From the NCBI RefSeq assembly GCF_010977575.1, contig NZ_CP048812.1, positions 4,402,001-4,466,000 on the forward strand: a stretch of DNA of 64,000 nt, written 5' to 3'. The stretch is from Halomonas socia (GTDB lineage Bacteria > Pseudomonadota > Gammaproteobacteria > Pseudomonadales > Halomonadaceae). Below are positions 9,446 to 17,664 of the stretch, piece by piece. Below the pieces are notes generated by a model. The model had not been told where the DNA came from, made no database searches, and saw only the letters and a program-made list of their open reading frames with translations. Position 1 is the stretch's first letter. Every line of letters begins with the position of its first letter. The position numbers and the translations under genes are program-made.

Positions 9446-10708
9446 TCAACAACGACATGAACTGGATGTGCGCTTACCGACCAGGGTGCGCCAGGTCTCA
9501 TAAAGTGTTGCCTCGCTACCAAAGGCGCCGGCCTTGGTCACTACCAGCATGCCTTGGTCGCTAACCGAGAGCGCCACCCCCGGCTCAAGCTCGTCCATGA
9601 GACGCAGATGATCGACACCGGCCGCGCTGAGTAGCGCCTTGGCCGTTTCGCCCCCCGTCGCTACCAGCGCGCCAAGCCGGCCCATATGGCTGCCCAAGTG
9701 GCTAGCCAGGCGCTGCGATAGTGCATAGCCATCAATGGAAGGGGCCAGGATTTGCTGGGCCAGGGTCACGAGTACGTCATGCTCCGCCTCAAGCGCTTGT
9801 TGCGCCATTTTCAACGCCGCAGGCGCTTCATAGGAGGCCAGCAGTTCAGCGATATCTACTTGAAAATACTCAATCTCTTTACCACTTTTCTTTAAAGTAT
9901 AATCAATCTGACGGTGTGAAATAGGTGACATGCTGCCCACCACCATTAATACCGGTCCCTCTACTGCGATGGGCGGCAGAAAAGCCGTAGCTGCTTCACA
10001 GTGAAGATAGGGGAAAAGCGCTTTGGAAAGCCCTGCCGAGCCTACCCAGAAGATGGCGTCGAGGCGATACGTTGCCTGGGCGAGGCGCTCAAGATCCGCA
10101 TCGGTCTCGGCGTCGCATACCACCGCTCCCACCTGGTTTCGCTGATGCTCTGAAAGGAAACAACCAAGCTCTTCCGGTGATGACTTGCGCAGCGTGGCCA
10201 GGGGCAAGTGGGCAACGTTAACGTCCACCTCGCTGAGCATGTCGTTCAGTGAAGCCCTGCCACGGCGTCCCTCGTTGCCCCACACCGGCGTCTGTTCGAC
10301 GGGGATTTGGTCGATGTACTGTCGTGCGTCTCGGGTAAAGCGCTTCATCGCGGGCATGGCCGGCGCCACTATCGCCATTCCCGCATCCAAAATCAGCGCA
10401 GCGACTTCCTGCGCCCAGTTGCCGCGCAGCGTCGAGTCGATTTTTTTATAAAGCCGAAGATGAGGGCTACGTACCGCACGCCAGGCATCCATATTCAACG
10501 CCGCGGCCTCGGTAGGCGCCAAATGACGAGAGTCGGTATCGAAAACCACCACCTGCGCGTCTGCGTTGCTTTGCAGGATAAGCTCGATGGCGGTAGTCAT
10601 ACCGCTCTTGGCGTAGCTCACTGCGCAGTCGGCCGCCCCGGATAGATCATCAGCCAGGATAACGAGCCGCGTCGTGTTGGCTAAAGGTTTCGTCGACGCC
10701 CCAACCAT
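9446..10708 (-). CDS. dtnK: Four-carbon acid sugar kinase (DUF1537 family)
   Basis: A 420-aa member of the DUF1537 kinase family (OtnK/DtnK/DenK type), which phosphorylates threonate, erythronate or 2-oxo-tetronate at C4. The N-terminal motif ADDLSGAAD (19-27), KKIDSTLRGNW (about 88-98) and the C-terminal nucleotide-binding VATGGETAKAL are all intact. Pairing with PdxA2 suggests D-threonate or D-erythronate kinase; I use dtnK on that basis only. The start codon overlaps the upstream dapA-like stop by one base. The C-terminus ends with an unusual RTSSSCRC tail. Substrate specificity is an inference. Confidence 0.85.
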   Translation of the reverse strand: MVGASTKPLANTTRLVILADDLSGAADCAVSYAKSGMTTAIELILQSNADAQVVVFDTDSRHLAPTEAAALNMDAWRAVRSPHLRLYKKIDSTLRGNWAQEVAALILDAGMAIVAPAMPAMKRFTRDARQYIDQIPVEQTPVWGNEGRRGRASLNDMLSEVDVNVAHLPLATLRKSSPEELGCFLSEHQRNQVGAVVCDAETDADLERLAQATYRLDAIFWVGSAGLSKALFPYLHCEAATAFLPPIAVEGPVLMVVGSMSPISHRQIDYTLKKSGKEIEYFQVDIAELLASYEAPAALKMAQQALEAEHDVLVTLAQQILAPSIDGYALSQRLASHLGSHMGRLGALVATGGETAKALLSAAGVDHLRLMDELEPGVALSVSDQGMLVVTKAGAFGSEATLYETWRTLVGKRTSSSCRC

Positions 10709-11583
10709 CAGCGATAGACCTGCATCAATTCATCAAGCTGCTGGCGCTGCTGCTCGCTGAGCGGTAGCGCAGGGGCACGGGTGGGACCAGCGGGCATGCC
10801 CATCAGCTCGGCTGCCGCTTTCAATACTACCGGCATGGTGGCCATACCAAAGGCGGTACGCAGCACGCGAAGTTTTTCCTGGGCTTCACGAGCCATTTCC
10901 ATATCACCTGCTTGAAAGGCGTTATAGATGGTCATCACCGCGTCGGGCACGGCGTTGGTGGTGGCCGCCACAGCGCCATCGGCACCAGCCAAAAGACCCC
11001 ATAGAATGAGCGAGTCGGTACCAGTGAAGACAGCAAAGTCATCACGCTTCAAGCCAATCAGTTGCGTCAAACGGTCAAAATCCCCACCGCTATCCTTGAT
11101 GCCTTGCACCATGGGCAGGTGGGAGAGTTCGGCGACGGTATCCACGGTGATCGTGCCGCCGGTTTTGGCCGGGATGTTGTAAAGCATGAAGGGCAGCGAC
11201 GCCTGCTCGGCAATCGCTGAGTAGTGAACCACGAGTTCGCACTGGGAAACCGCGTTGAAGTAAGGCGTGATGATCGAGCAGGCGTCAACGCCGACCTGCT
11301 CCATTCTGGCGTTCATGTCGATCACGTCCTGGGTGGTAAATGCGCCGGTACCTGCAATGACCGGCACACGGCCCCTGGCCTGATCAACGACGATCTGCGC
11401 GACCTTCAGCTTTTCGTCATCGCTTAACGCAAAGAACTCGCCGTTGGTGCCCAGGGCAAAAAGCCCATGGACGCCCTTCTCGATCAAGGTATCCACCAAC
11501 GTACGCAGCGCGGCTTCATCCACCGCCTGACGGTCGTTCATTGGAGTAATCAAGGCGGGGATAATGCCTTTAAATAGCGTCAT
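10708..11583 (-). CDS. DapA-family aldolase/lyase
   Basis: A 291-aa class I aldolase of the dihydrodipicolinate synthase/N-acetylneuraminate lyase family. GTNGEFFALSDDEK gives the family phosphate/carboxylate loop. Tyr in MLYNIPAKT and the Schiff-base Lys in VQGIKDSGGDF are present. It is the first gene of the leftward acid-sugar operon and overlaps the kinase start. A true DapA role in lysine synthesis is unlikely in this context. More probable is cleavage or dehydration of a 2-oxo acid from sugar-acid catabolism, but the substrate is unknown. Confidence 0.82.
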   Translation of the reverse strand: MTLFKGIIPALITPMNDRQAVDEAALRTLVDTLIEKGVHGLFALGTNGEFFALSDDEKLKVAQIVVDQARGRVPVIAGTGAFTTQDVIDMNARMEQVGVDACSIITPYFNAVSQCELVVHYSAIAEQASLPFMLYNIPAKTGGTITVDTVAELSHLPMVQGIKDSGGDFDRLTQLIGLKRDDFAVFTGTDSLILWGLLAGADGAVAATTNAVPDAVMTIYNAFQAGDMEMAREAQEKLRVLRTAFGMATMPVVLKAAAELMGMPAGPTRAPALPLSEQQRQQLDELMQVYR

Positions 11584-11897
11584 GGCGTCAGTTTCCTTAG
11601 CATTTTTCGATCAAATCGATCATAAAAATGATTGATTCAAAAAAATATCGCAAGCAAATCGTGGAAAAACGACCGAAATAGACACCCAATAAAAATATAA
11701 TACATTGTTATTATTAATAATTTTTATTTTTTACCTTTAGTATATGCAACAAAAGTATAAATGCACAAATTGACCGTTGCGATCATTTTATATCCACGCA
11801 GAGGGCCAGGGCAGAAGAAACGCTCGGTTGGCGACGGCCTTCTATGTATTACCCCTTAGCACACCATGCACTGCACAATAAAAAACCGGAGATCTAT
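11584..11897. promoter_or_regulatory. AT-rich divergent promoter/operator region of the acid-sugar cluster
   Basis: These 314 bp separate the leftward catabolic operon from the rightward TAXI transporter and are strikingly AT-rich against their surroundings. An imperfect inverted repeat TCGATCAT-AAAA-ATGATTGA (11616-11635) lies 33-52 bp upstream of the dapA-like start and is a candidate DeoR operator. Around 11690-11740 there are runs such as TTATTATTAATAATTTTTATT, suitable for promoters on both strands. A good ribosome-binding site (CGGAGA) precedes the TAXI gene. No small gene was recognised here. Confidence 0.5.
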
Positions 11898-12899
11898 ATG
11901 ACAGTACGTAAATCACTCGGAGCACTTCTCGCCTCATCCCTACTTCTTCCGCTAGCCGCCTGGGCTCAGGACACGACGATTCGCATCATCTCACAGGATC
12001 CCGGCACCGGTTGGTATGCTTACGGCTCGGCGGTGGGCGAGATCATTGATCGATCCGAAGGTCAATACAACCTGACCGCTGACGTTCTGCCGCGTGGTGG
12101 CGGCATGATGAACCCGCTTGCCGTAGGTCAGGGGTCGGCCGATCTGGGTTTTGCCACCGCTAACGCCGCTCTTTGGGCTCGTGACGGCATAGGGGAAGAG
12201 TTCGATGGCCGCGCCGCGGAAAATCTGCGTGCTCTTGTCGGCGGCCTGCAGGCCGCCTATACCACCGTCACCGCACGCCGTGCCTATGTGGAGCGCACGG
12301 GTCTGACCACATTCGACAACATGGTCAACGCCGACAACCCGCCGCGCTTCGTGCTTAAGCCCACGGGCTCGCAGGTGCCGATTCTCGCCGATCATATGTT
12401 CGAGGCCCTCGGTACTAGCCTCGACGAAATGCGCGACCGTGGCGCGATCAATCAGATCAGCACCGCCCAGATCACCCAGATGATGCGCGACGGCACGGCA
12501 GACGTGTATATCGAGAACGCACCGTTGGGTCAGGCGACCATGCAGGAATTAGCGCTGACCACCGATGTGGTCTTTGCGCCCATGTCCGACACCGTGCTCG
12601 ATCACATGACCGAGGTAGGTGTTCCACGCATCACCCTGCCCGACGGCAGCTATCAAGGCATGGACGGCGACTATGCTTCCTCGAACACGCCGACCATCCT
12701 GATCGCCACTACCGACATGGACGATGAGGTCGCCTACCAGATCACCGCGGCGCTGGTCGAGGCGCGCGACCAATTGGCCGAATCATTCCCGCCGCTGGCC
12801 AATTGGGACCCTGAGTCCGGCGCCCAACCCGATCAGGCAGTACTTGAGCTGCATCCCGGTGCGGCCCGCTACTATCGTGAGCGCGGCTGGGTCGAGTAA
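11898..12899 (+). CDS. TAXI-family TRAP transporter solute-binding protein
   Basis: A 333-aa periplasmic receptor of the TAXI (TRAP-associated extracytoplasmic immunogenic) family. A Sec signal peptide (KSLGALLASSLLLPLAAWAQ) is followed by TIRIISQDPGTGWYAYGSAVGEII, the usual TAXI start, and by PRGGGMMNPLAVGQGSADLGFA. The ATG at 11898 has CGGAGA upstream, which rules against an in-frame start 54 bp earlier. Linked to the acid-sugar catabolic genes, it probably captures a C4 sugar acid or related carboxylate; that is context only. A strong hairpin separates it from the permease gene. Confidence 0.9.
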   Translation: MTVRKSLGALLASSLLLPLAAWAQDTTIRIISQDPGTGWYAYGSAVGEIIDRSEGQYNLTADVLPRGGGMMNPLAVGQGSADLGFATANAALWARDGIGEEFDGRAAENLRALVGGLQAAYTTVTARRAYVERTGLTTFDNMVNADNPPRFVLKPTGSQVPILADHMFEALGTSLDEMRDRGAINQISTAQITQMMRDGTADVYIENAPLGQATMQELALTTDVVFAPMSDTVLDHMTEVGVPRITLPDGSYQGMDGDYASSNTPTILIATTDMDDEVAYQITAALVEARDQLAESFPPLANWDPESGAQPDQAVLELHPGAARYYRERGWVE

Positions 12900-12935
12900 A
12901 CGCAGGCCCGGTACTCGACGACTTTAACCTTCGTG

Positions 12936-12963
12936 GCGCCGCCGCAGATTCTCGCGGCGGCGC
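12936..12963 (+). repeat. Strong intercistronic hairpin between TAXI receptor and permease genes
   Basis: GCGCCGCCGC and GCGGCGGCGC pair perfectly over 10 bp around an 8-base loop. No T-run follows, so it is more likely an mRNA-stabilising or partial-termination element that favours the binding protein over the permease than a simple terminator. Confidence 0.6.
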
Positions 12964-13002
12964 GTAGTCATAAATGCGGCCATCAATTCCGGGGTACGTG
13001 TC

Positions 13003-14888
13003 TTGAAACCGTCCGATCTGCTTACCTTCCCGATGCTGTTGCGTGTTATCCAGATAGGGCTGTCCTTTACCTATGTGATCTATCTGCTCCGGCACTTCTT
13101 CAACCCGGCATCACCACTCGCTGCGGTGACATTCCACGTTTACATGGCCGTGGCACTGGTCTTTGCCTTCAATCCCCTGAACTGGTGTGCCGGCCTGGCT
13201 CGATGGCTGGGACGGTTGATCGACCTTGGCGCTATTGCGCTGTCGGTTTCCTTCGTCTGGATCTACCACAACGAAATACGCCGACTTGAACGCCGCCTAG
13301 AGATGATCGACCCTATTTTGCCGCTCGACATGTTCCTGCATGTAGCCGGCCTGGTCCTGATATTTGAGGCCGTGCGCCGTGCCGTGGGCTGGTCGCTTCT
13401 GACGGTGGTGCTGGCCTTCCTCGCCTATGCCTATTTCGGGGCTATTTCCCCGGTTGGATGGCGTTCCCTGGCTTTACGCTGCCGACGATGACCGAATTGG
13501 TCAGCATGAAAACCGACGGCATCTTCGGCGTCACGGCGACGGCAGCGATCAACTTCGTGTTCTATTTCGTCCTATTCGGCACGGTCTTTACCTTTACCGG
13601 TGGCGGTGCGCTTTTCATCGACCTTGCCATGCGTATGACCGCCCGTTTGAAAGGCGGCGCGGCTAAGATGTCGCTGGTGGGCTCGGCGCTCTTCGGCATG
13701 GTGTCGGGTTCGGCCATTGCCAACACCACATCGACAGGTGTTCTAACCATCCCGATCATGAGACGCGCAGGCTATTCCAAGGATCAAGCCGCCGCGACCG
13801 AAGCGATTGCTTCAACCGGCGGGCAGCTCATGCCCCCCATCATGGGCGTTGCAGCCTTTGTCATGGCGGATCTGCTGGGTATTCCCTACGGCACCATCGC
13901 GGCGGCCGCCCTGATACCGTCGGCGGCGTTCTACTTTGCCCTTTACGTCATCGTCGATCTGCGCGCCCGTCGTTTCGGCATCGGCAACGTCCCGGCTGAG
14001 CTGCTCAAGATCGCGCCCGTCATGCCCCGAGCACACCTGCTGGCCTCGCCCATTGCCATGATCACCTGCCTGATCATCGGCTACTCCGCTCCCTATGCGG
14101 CACTGGTGGGCACGGTAACGGCACTAGTCGTGCCACTTTTGCGCAAATCGACCCGTTATAGCCTAAGCCAGCTTTTCGACGCGGTGCTGGACACAGCTAA
14201 GCAAATGGCATGGATTTCCGTTCCCCTTGCGGCCGTTGGTGTCGTGATGGTCGTGGCAACGCAGTCAAACCTTGCGCTGAAATTCGTAAGCCTTCTATCG
14301 GATGCGGGCGCCGGGCAGCTTTACCTTTCGCTGCTACTGGTCATTCTGGGCTGCATCATCATGGGCATGGGCCTGCCGACAGTGGCCGCCTATATCATCG
14401 GCTCACTGGTATTCGTGCCCGCGCTGATGGATTTGGGCGTGGATCGTTTGGCAGCCAACCTCTTCGTTCTTTACTACTGTGTTCTGTCGATGGTCACCCC
14501 GCCGGTTGCCTTGTGTTCCTATGCGGCCGCCGGTATCGCCAATTCCGACGCGAACAAAACCGGCCTCCTGGCTTTTGCCTATTCGCTGGTTATCTTCCTC
14601 GTGCCCTTCGGTTTTATCAACGACCCGCATGTTCTTTGGCAGGGCACGGCGTTCCAGATCGCGGTCGGCGCGGCGGGCATGCTGCTGGCGACATTTTCAT
14701 GGGCGGTTTTTCTGATGGGCTGGATGAATGGCAAGCTTTCATGGTTGGAACGTGGCGTCTTCCTGGCTATCAGCCTGTCGCTGATCCTGTCGCCAACGCT
14801 CTCGCTGATATGGAACACCACCGTGGCTGCAGCCGTCGCGCTGCTGCTCTGGTGCTTCACCCTGCGCCCGCGTCTTGTACCGGCATGA
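13003..14888 (+). pseudogene. TAXI-type TRAP transporter fused permease, interrupted by a frameshift
   Basis: Two overlapping reading frames together make one fused small/large TRAP permease of about 628 aa. Frame 1 (from TTG 13003, or ATG 13033) encodes the first membrane helices and ends usefully at ...AYAYFG. Frame 2 resumes ...GYFPGWMAFPGFT near 13440 and continues to the stop at 14888, with the conserved large-subunit segments GMVSGSAIANTTSTG and IASTGGQLMPP. Joining them needs a -1 shift at the GGGG run (13437-13441), as if one G were missing. The rest of the gene is intact, so a recent mutation or a base-calling error is equally possible. If real, the transporter is dead. Confidence 0.8.
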
Positions 14889-15194
14889 AAGAGAGACGTC
14901 GGCGCATTTGGTACGGCGCGTGAAGGCGAGGCTGGATAGCCTCTCACGCGCGGTATCGCCATGGCGCATGATCGCCAAAGAGGCGCTCATCCACAGCGCC
15001 TGATCCGAGGCGAAGCTGAGAAAGAGCGCGTTGATCTCCGGCGACTCCTCACGCAGCGTCGATGCGAGAGCGGGAAGGGTCTGCTCGACTTCCAAGCGAA
15101 CCAACTTGGCCTCGAATGGCTCGTGAGACGCCGCCGCCGATAGTGTTCCAGCAATCAGCACGGCTACCAGCACCATTACCTGCCAAGACCGCAT
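14889..15194 (-). pseudogene. Truncated secreted protein of unknown function
   Basis: On the minus strand the ATG at 15194 begins a clear signal peptide (MRSWQVMVLVAVLIAGTLSA) followed by about 70 well-formed residues (HEPFEAKLVRLEVEQTLPAL, ... REESPEINALFLSF). After about residue 90 the sequence turns into low-quality antisense of the TRAP permease, running to a stop at 14739. The native C-terminus is therefore missing and the junction lies between roughly 14889 and 14940, exactly at the end of the acid-sugar block. I do not recognise the family. It looks like a resident gene cut by arrival of the block. Confidence 0.6.
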
Positions 15195-15222
15195 GACTCC
15201 CCTCTCCGCTCCACAATCTTGC

Positions 15223-16929
15223 TTATGCCAGGCTAGCGGCGGTCACATTGGCCGCCGGGGCCTGGGTCGAGCGGTGGCGGTTGACGGCGCTGATTACCGC
15301 CTTCATCGAGGCGCTGGTAATGCTCTCGTCGATGCCGACGCCGAACACCGCTTCCTCGCCGAGGCGTACCTCAACATAGGCCACCGCCTCGGCATCCGAG
15401 CCCTGCCCGCGGGAGTGCTCGTGGTAGTCGATGATCTCGGCATCGACGCCGTAGGCCGCCAGGGCCTTGATAAAGGCCGCCAACGGTCCATTACCGGCAC
15501 CGGCGATGGTGTGACGCTGGCCCTCCTGGTCGATGGCGGCTTCCAGCGTCACCCGCGGGCTGTCAGCCTCCGACGAGAGTCGATGGTTGATCAGCGCCAG
15601 CGGTGAGGTCTGCTCGAGGTACTCGTCGGCGAAGGCCTGGAAGATCATCTGTGAGGTGATCTCCTTGCCAGTGCGCTCGGCGACCTCCTGGACCACATGG
15701 CTGAACTCGATCGACAGCCGGCGCGGCAGCTCGATGCCGTGCTCCTCCTCGAGCAGGTAGGAGACCCCGCCCTTGCCCGACTGACTATTGACGCGGATAA
15801 CCGCCTCGTAGCTGCGGCCCACGTCGAGCGGGTCGATGGGCAGATAAGGCACGTCCCACACCGCCTCGGGGTGGTTGCGGCGCTCGGACATGCCCTTCTT
15901 GATGGCGTCCTGGTGGGAGCCGGAAAAGGCGGTGAATACCAGGTCGCCGACGTAGGGATGACGCGGGTGGACCGGCAGTTGGTTGCAGTACTCCACCTCG
16001 CGCATGATCGGCGTGATATTGGAGAAATCGAGGCCCGGATGCACACCCTGGGTGTAGAGGTTCATGGCCAGGGTCACGATATCGACGTTACCGGTGCGCT
16101 CGCCGTTGCCGAACAGCGTGCCCTCGACGCGGTCGGCGCCGGCCATCACCGCCAGCTCGGCGGCCGCCACGCCAGTGCCGCGGTCGTTGTGCGGGTGGAC
16201 GCTGACGATCAGCCGATCGCGGTGATTGATATTGCGGCAGAACCACTCGATCTGGTCGGCGTAGTTGTTGGGAGTGGCAACCTCCACCGTGGCCGGCAGG
16301 TTGACGATCATCGGCTTGGCAGCGGTCGCACCGTAGGCCGCCATCACCGCCTCGACGATCTCCACGGCAAAGTCCATCTCGGTAGAGGTGAACAGCTCCG
16401 GCGAGTACTGGAAGGTCCAGTTGGTCTCGGGGCGCGCCGCCATCAGATCGCGAATCTGTGCGGTGGCATCGGTGGCGATCTTGATGCACTCGGGCTTGTC
16501 GACGTTGAATACCACGCGGCGGAACATCGGGTCGGTGGCGTTGTAGACGTGAACGATGGCGTGCTTGGCGCCCTGCAGCGCCTCGAAGGTGCGCTCGATG
16601 AGGTGCGGCCGCGCCTGTGTCAGCACCTGGATGGTCACATCGTTCGGCACCAGGTCCTGCTCGATCAGTTCACGCACATAGTCGAAGTCAATCTGCGACG
16701 CCGACGGAAACCCGACCTCGATCTGCTTGAAGCCCAGCTCCACCAGCATCGAGAAGAAGCGCCGCTTGCGCTCCATGTCCATGGGGTCGATCAGCGCCTG
16801 GTTGCCGTCGCGCATGTCGACGCTGCACCAGATCGGCGGCGCCTCGATGCGCTGGCTGGGCCACTGCCGGTCGGGCAGGTCGACGGCAACGAAGGGGCGG
16901 TACTTGACGGACGGGTCGGTGAGCATCAT
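15223..16929 (-). CDS. leuA: 2-isopropylmalate synthase (long form)
   Basis: LeuA condenses acetyl-CoA with 2-oxoisovalerate, the first committed step of leucine synthesis. The 568-aa protein is the long subtype. The catalytic segment [13 protein letters not shown], the zinc-site HPHNDRGTG and the glycine-rich [12 protein letters not shown] are present. The C-terminal domain (from about residue 430) is the leucine-responsive regulatory domain and ends [16 protein letters not shown]. It starts with two ATGs at 16929/16926; an open extension upstream runs through the leader hairpin. leuB, leuC and leuD are not in the window. A terminator-like hairpin upstream suggests attenuation. Confidence 0.95.
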   Translation of the reverse strand: MMLTDPSVKYRPFVAVDLPDRQWPSQRIEAPPIWCSVDMRDGNQALIDPMDMERKRRFFSMLVELGFKQIEVGFPSASQIDFDYVRELIEQDLVPNDVTIQVLTQARPHLIERTFEALQGAKHAIVHVYNATDPMFRRVVFNVDKPECIKIATDATAQIRDLMAARPETNWTFQYSPELFTSTEMDFAVEIVEAVMAAYGATAAKPMIVNLPATVEVATPNNYADQIEWFCRNINHRDRLIVSVHPHNDRGTGVAAAELAVMAGADRVEGTLFGNGERTGNVDIVTLAMNLYTQGVHPGLDFSNITPIMREVEYCNQLPVHPRHPYVGDLVFTAFSGSHQDAIKKGMSERRNHPEAVWDVPYLPIDPLDVGRSYEAVIRVNSQSGKGGVSYLLEEEHGIELPRRLSIEFSHVVQEVAERTGKEITSQMIFQAFADEYLEQTSPLALINHRLSSEADSPRVTLEAAIDQEGQRHTIAGAGNGPLAAFIKALAAYGVDAEIIDYHEHSRGQGSDAEAVAYVEVRLGEEAVFGVGIDESITSASMKAVISAVNRHRSTQAPAANVTAASLA

Positions 16930-16952
16930 GGCGTGATCTCCAGGGCATGGGG

Positions 16953-17020
16953 GCGAGGCATTGAGAAACGAAAACGCCCCGAGCGCAGCGGGCGCGTCGG
17001 GGCGTAAACAACTGTGCCGC
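16953..17020 (-). terminator. Intrinsic terminator in the leuA leader (attenuator)
   Basis: Reading the minus strand, ACGCCCCGA and TCGGGGCGT (16974-17005) form a perfect stem enclosing CGCGCCCGCTGCGC, followed by TTTCGTTTCT. It lies about 45 bp upstream of the leuA ATG and downstream of the probable promoter, the arrangement of an amino-acid biosynthetic attenuator. Confidence 0.75.
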
Positions 17021-17268
17021 TGCAGCACTGGATGGCGGCAGCGACATGACGACGAATGACACGGCATTCGGCGTTGCGGTAACGGTGGCTGCATTAGCAG
17101 TAAAATGGTAGTGAGACATTTCAACCCTCGGCGTAGCGTGACTAGAAGATGCGATGCGCAGCATCGCCCGGCGCGATCAGCGGCCGGCTAGTAGTCGTAG
17201 GGCTAGGCGTAGGCGAAGAAATGTCGTATTCATGCCTATAGAAAATCAGTCTGCTGCCAAGGTGTCAA
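17021..17268 (-). promoter_or_regulatory. leuA promoter and leader region
   Basis: The minus strand has TTGACA at 17268-17263 and TATAGG at 17240-17235, about 22 bp apart, so spacing is poor for a standard pair; TTTTCT at 17 bp is the alternative -10. Further on, a short reading frame beginning at TTG 17124 carries CTC and then TTA-CTG-CTA Leu codons, and another begins ATG TCT CAC (17119). Neither has a stop before the attenuator stem, so the leader peptide, if any, is unclear. Confidence 0.4.
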
Positions 17269-17292
17269 GCCTCATCGCCGCTGGCAGGCGAT

Positions 17293-17640
17293 TTATCCCC
17301 GGCTCAGGGGCTTATGGTCACGCCATAGACGCAGCAACGCCTCGGGCATTTGCTGCTCGTCGAGTACCACGGACCATTGGCACCGCCCCTCGGCATCTTC
17401 GATGGCGAGATGAAAACGGCGTCGGTCGACGGTGTCGGTGGCCATCGGCTTTGCTGTGCACCGCACGGCCTCCGCCAGCAGTTGCCGCAGCCGCTCGCGT
17501 TGGGCCTCACCGAGCCGATCGCAGCATACGAAACGCGGCTGCGCCAACCCGGGAAAGTGTGCAATGCCTCCTTCGCGACGCAGGCTGAGGCGGCTGGAGA
17601 TGCCCAGTGGCGGTAGTTCGCTCTCGGTACCGGCACTCAT
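17293..17640 (-). CDS. Emfourin-type inhibitor of M4 metalloprotease
   Basis: A 115-aa cytoplasmic protein with the emfourin pattern: a beta strand RLSLRREGGIAHFPGL near residues 17-32, DRRRFHLAIEDAEG in the middle, and a terminal helix with LRLWRD. Emfourins are slow tight-binding inhibitors encoded next to protealysin-like M4 proteases. The gene lies 24 bp downstream of the M4 protease gene on the same strand, the known two-gene protealysin operon arrangement. No signal peptide is present in either protein. Assignment rests on family pattern recognition plus synteny. Confidence 0.8.
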   Translation of the reverse strand: MSAGTESELPPLGISSRLSLRREGGIAHFPGLAQPRFVCCDRLGEAQRERLRQLLAEAVRCTAKPMATDTVDRRRFHLAIEDAEGRCQWSVVLDEQQMPEALLRLWRDHKPLSRG

Positions 17641-17664
17641 CAGGTATCGCCTCGCTCGTCTTCG

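Noticed and set aside
13430-13460. Programmed -1 ribosomal frameshift in the TRAP permease
   Set aside because: There is no X-XXY-YYZ slippery heptamer and no obvious downstream pseudoknot; related permeases are encoded in one frame as I recall.
14739-14888. C-terminal part of the truncated secreted protein
   Set aside because: This stretch is antisense to the TRAP permease with abnormal composition, so it is not part of a native protein.
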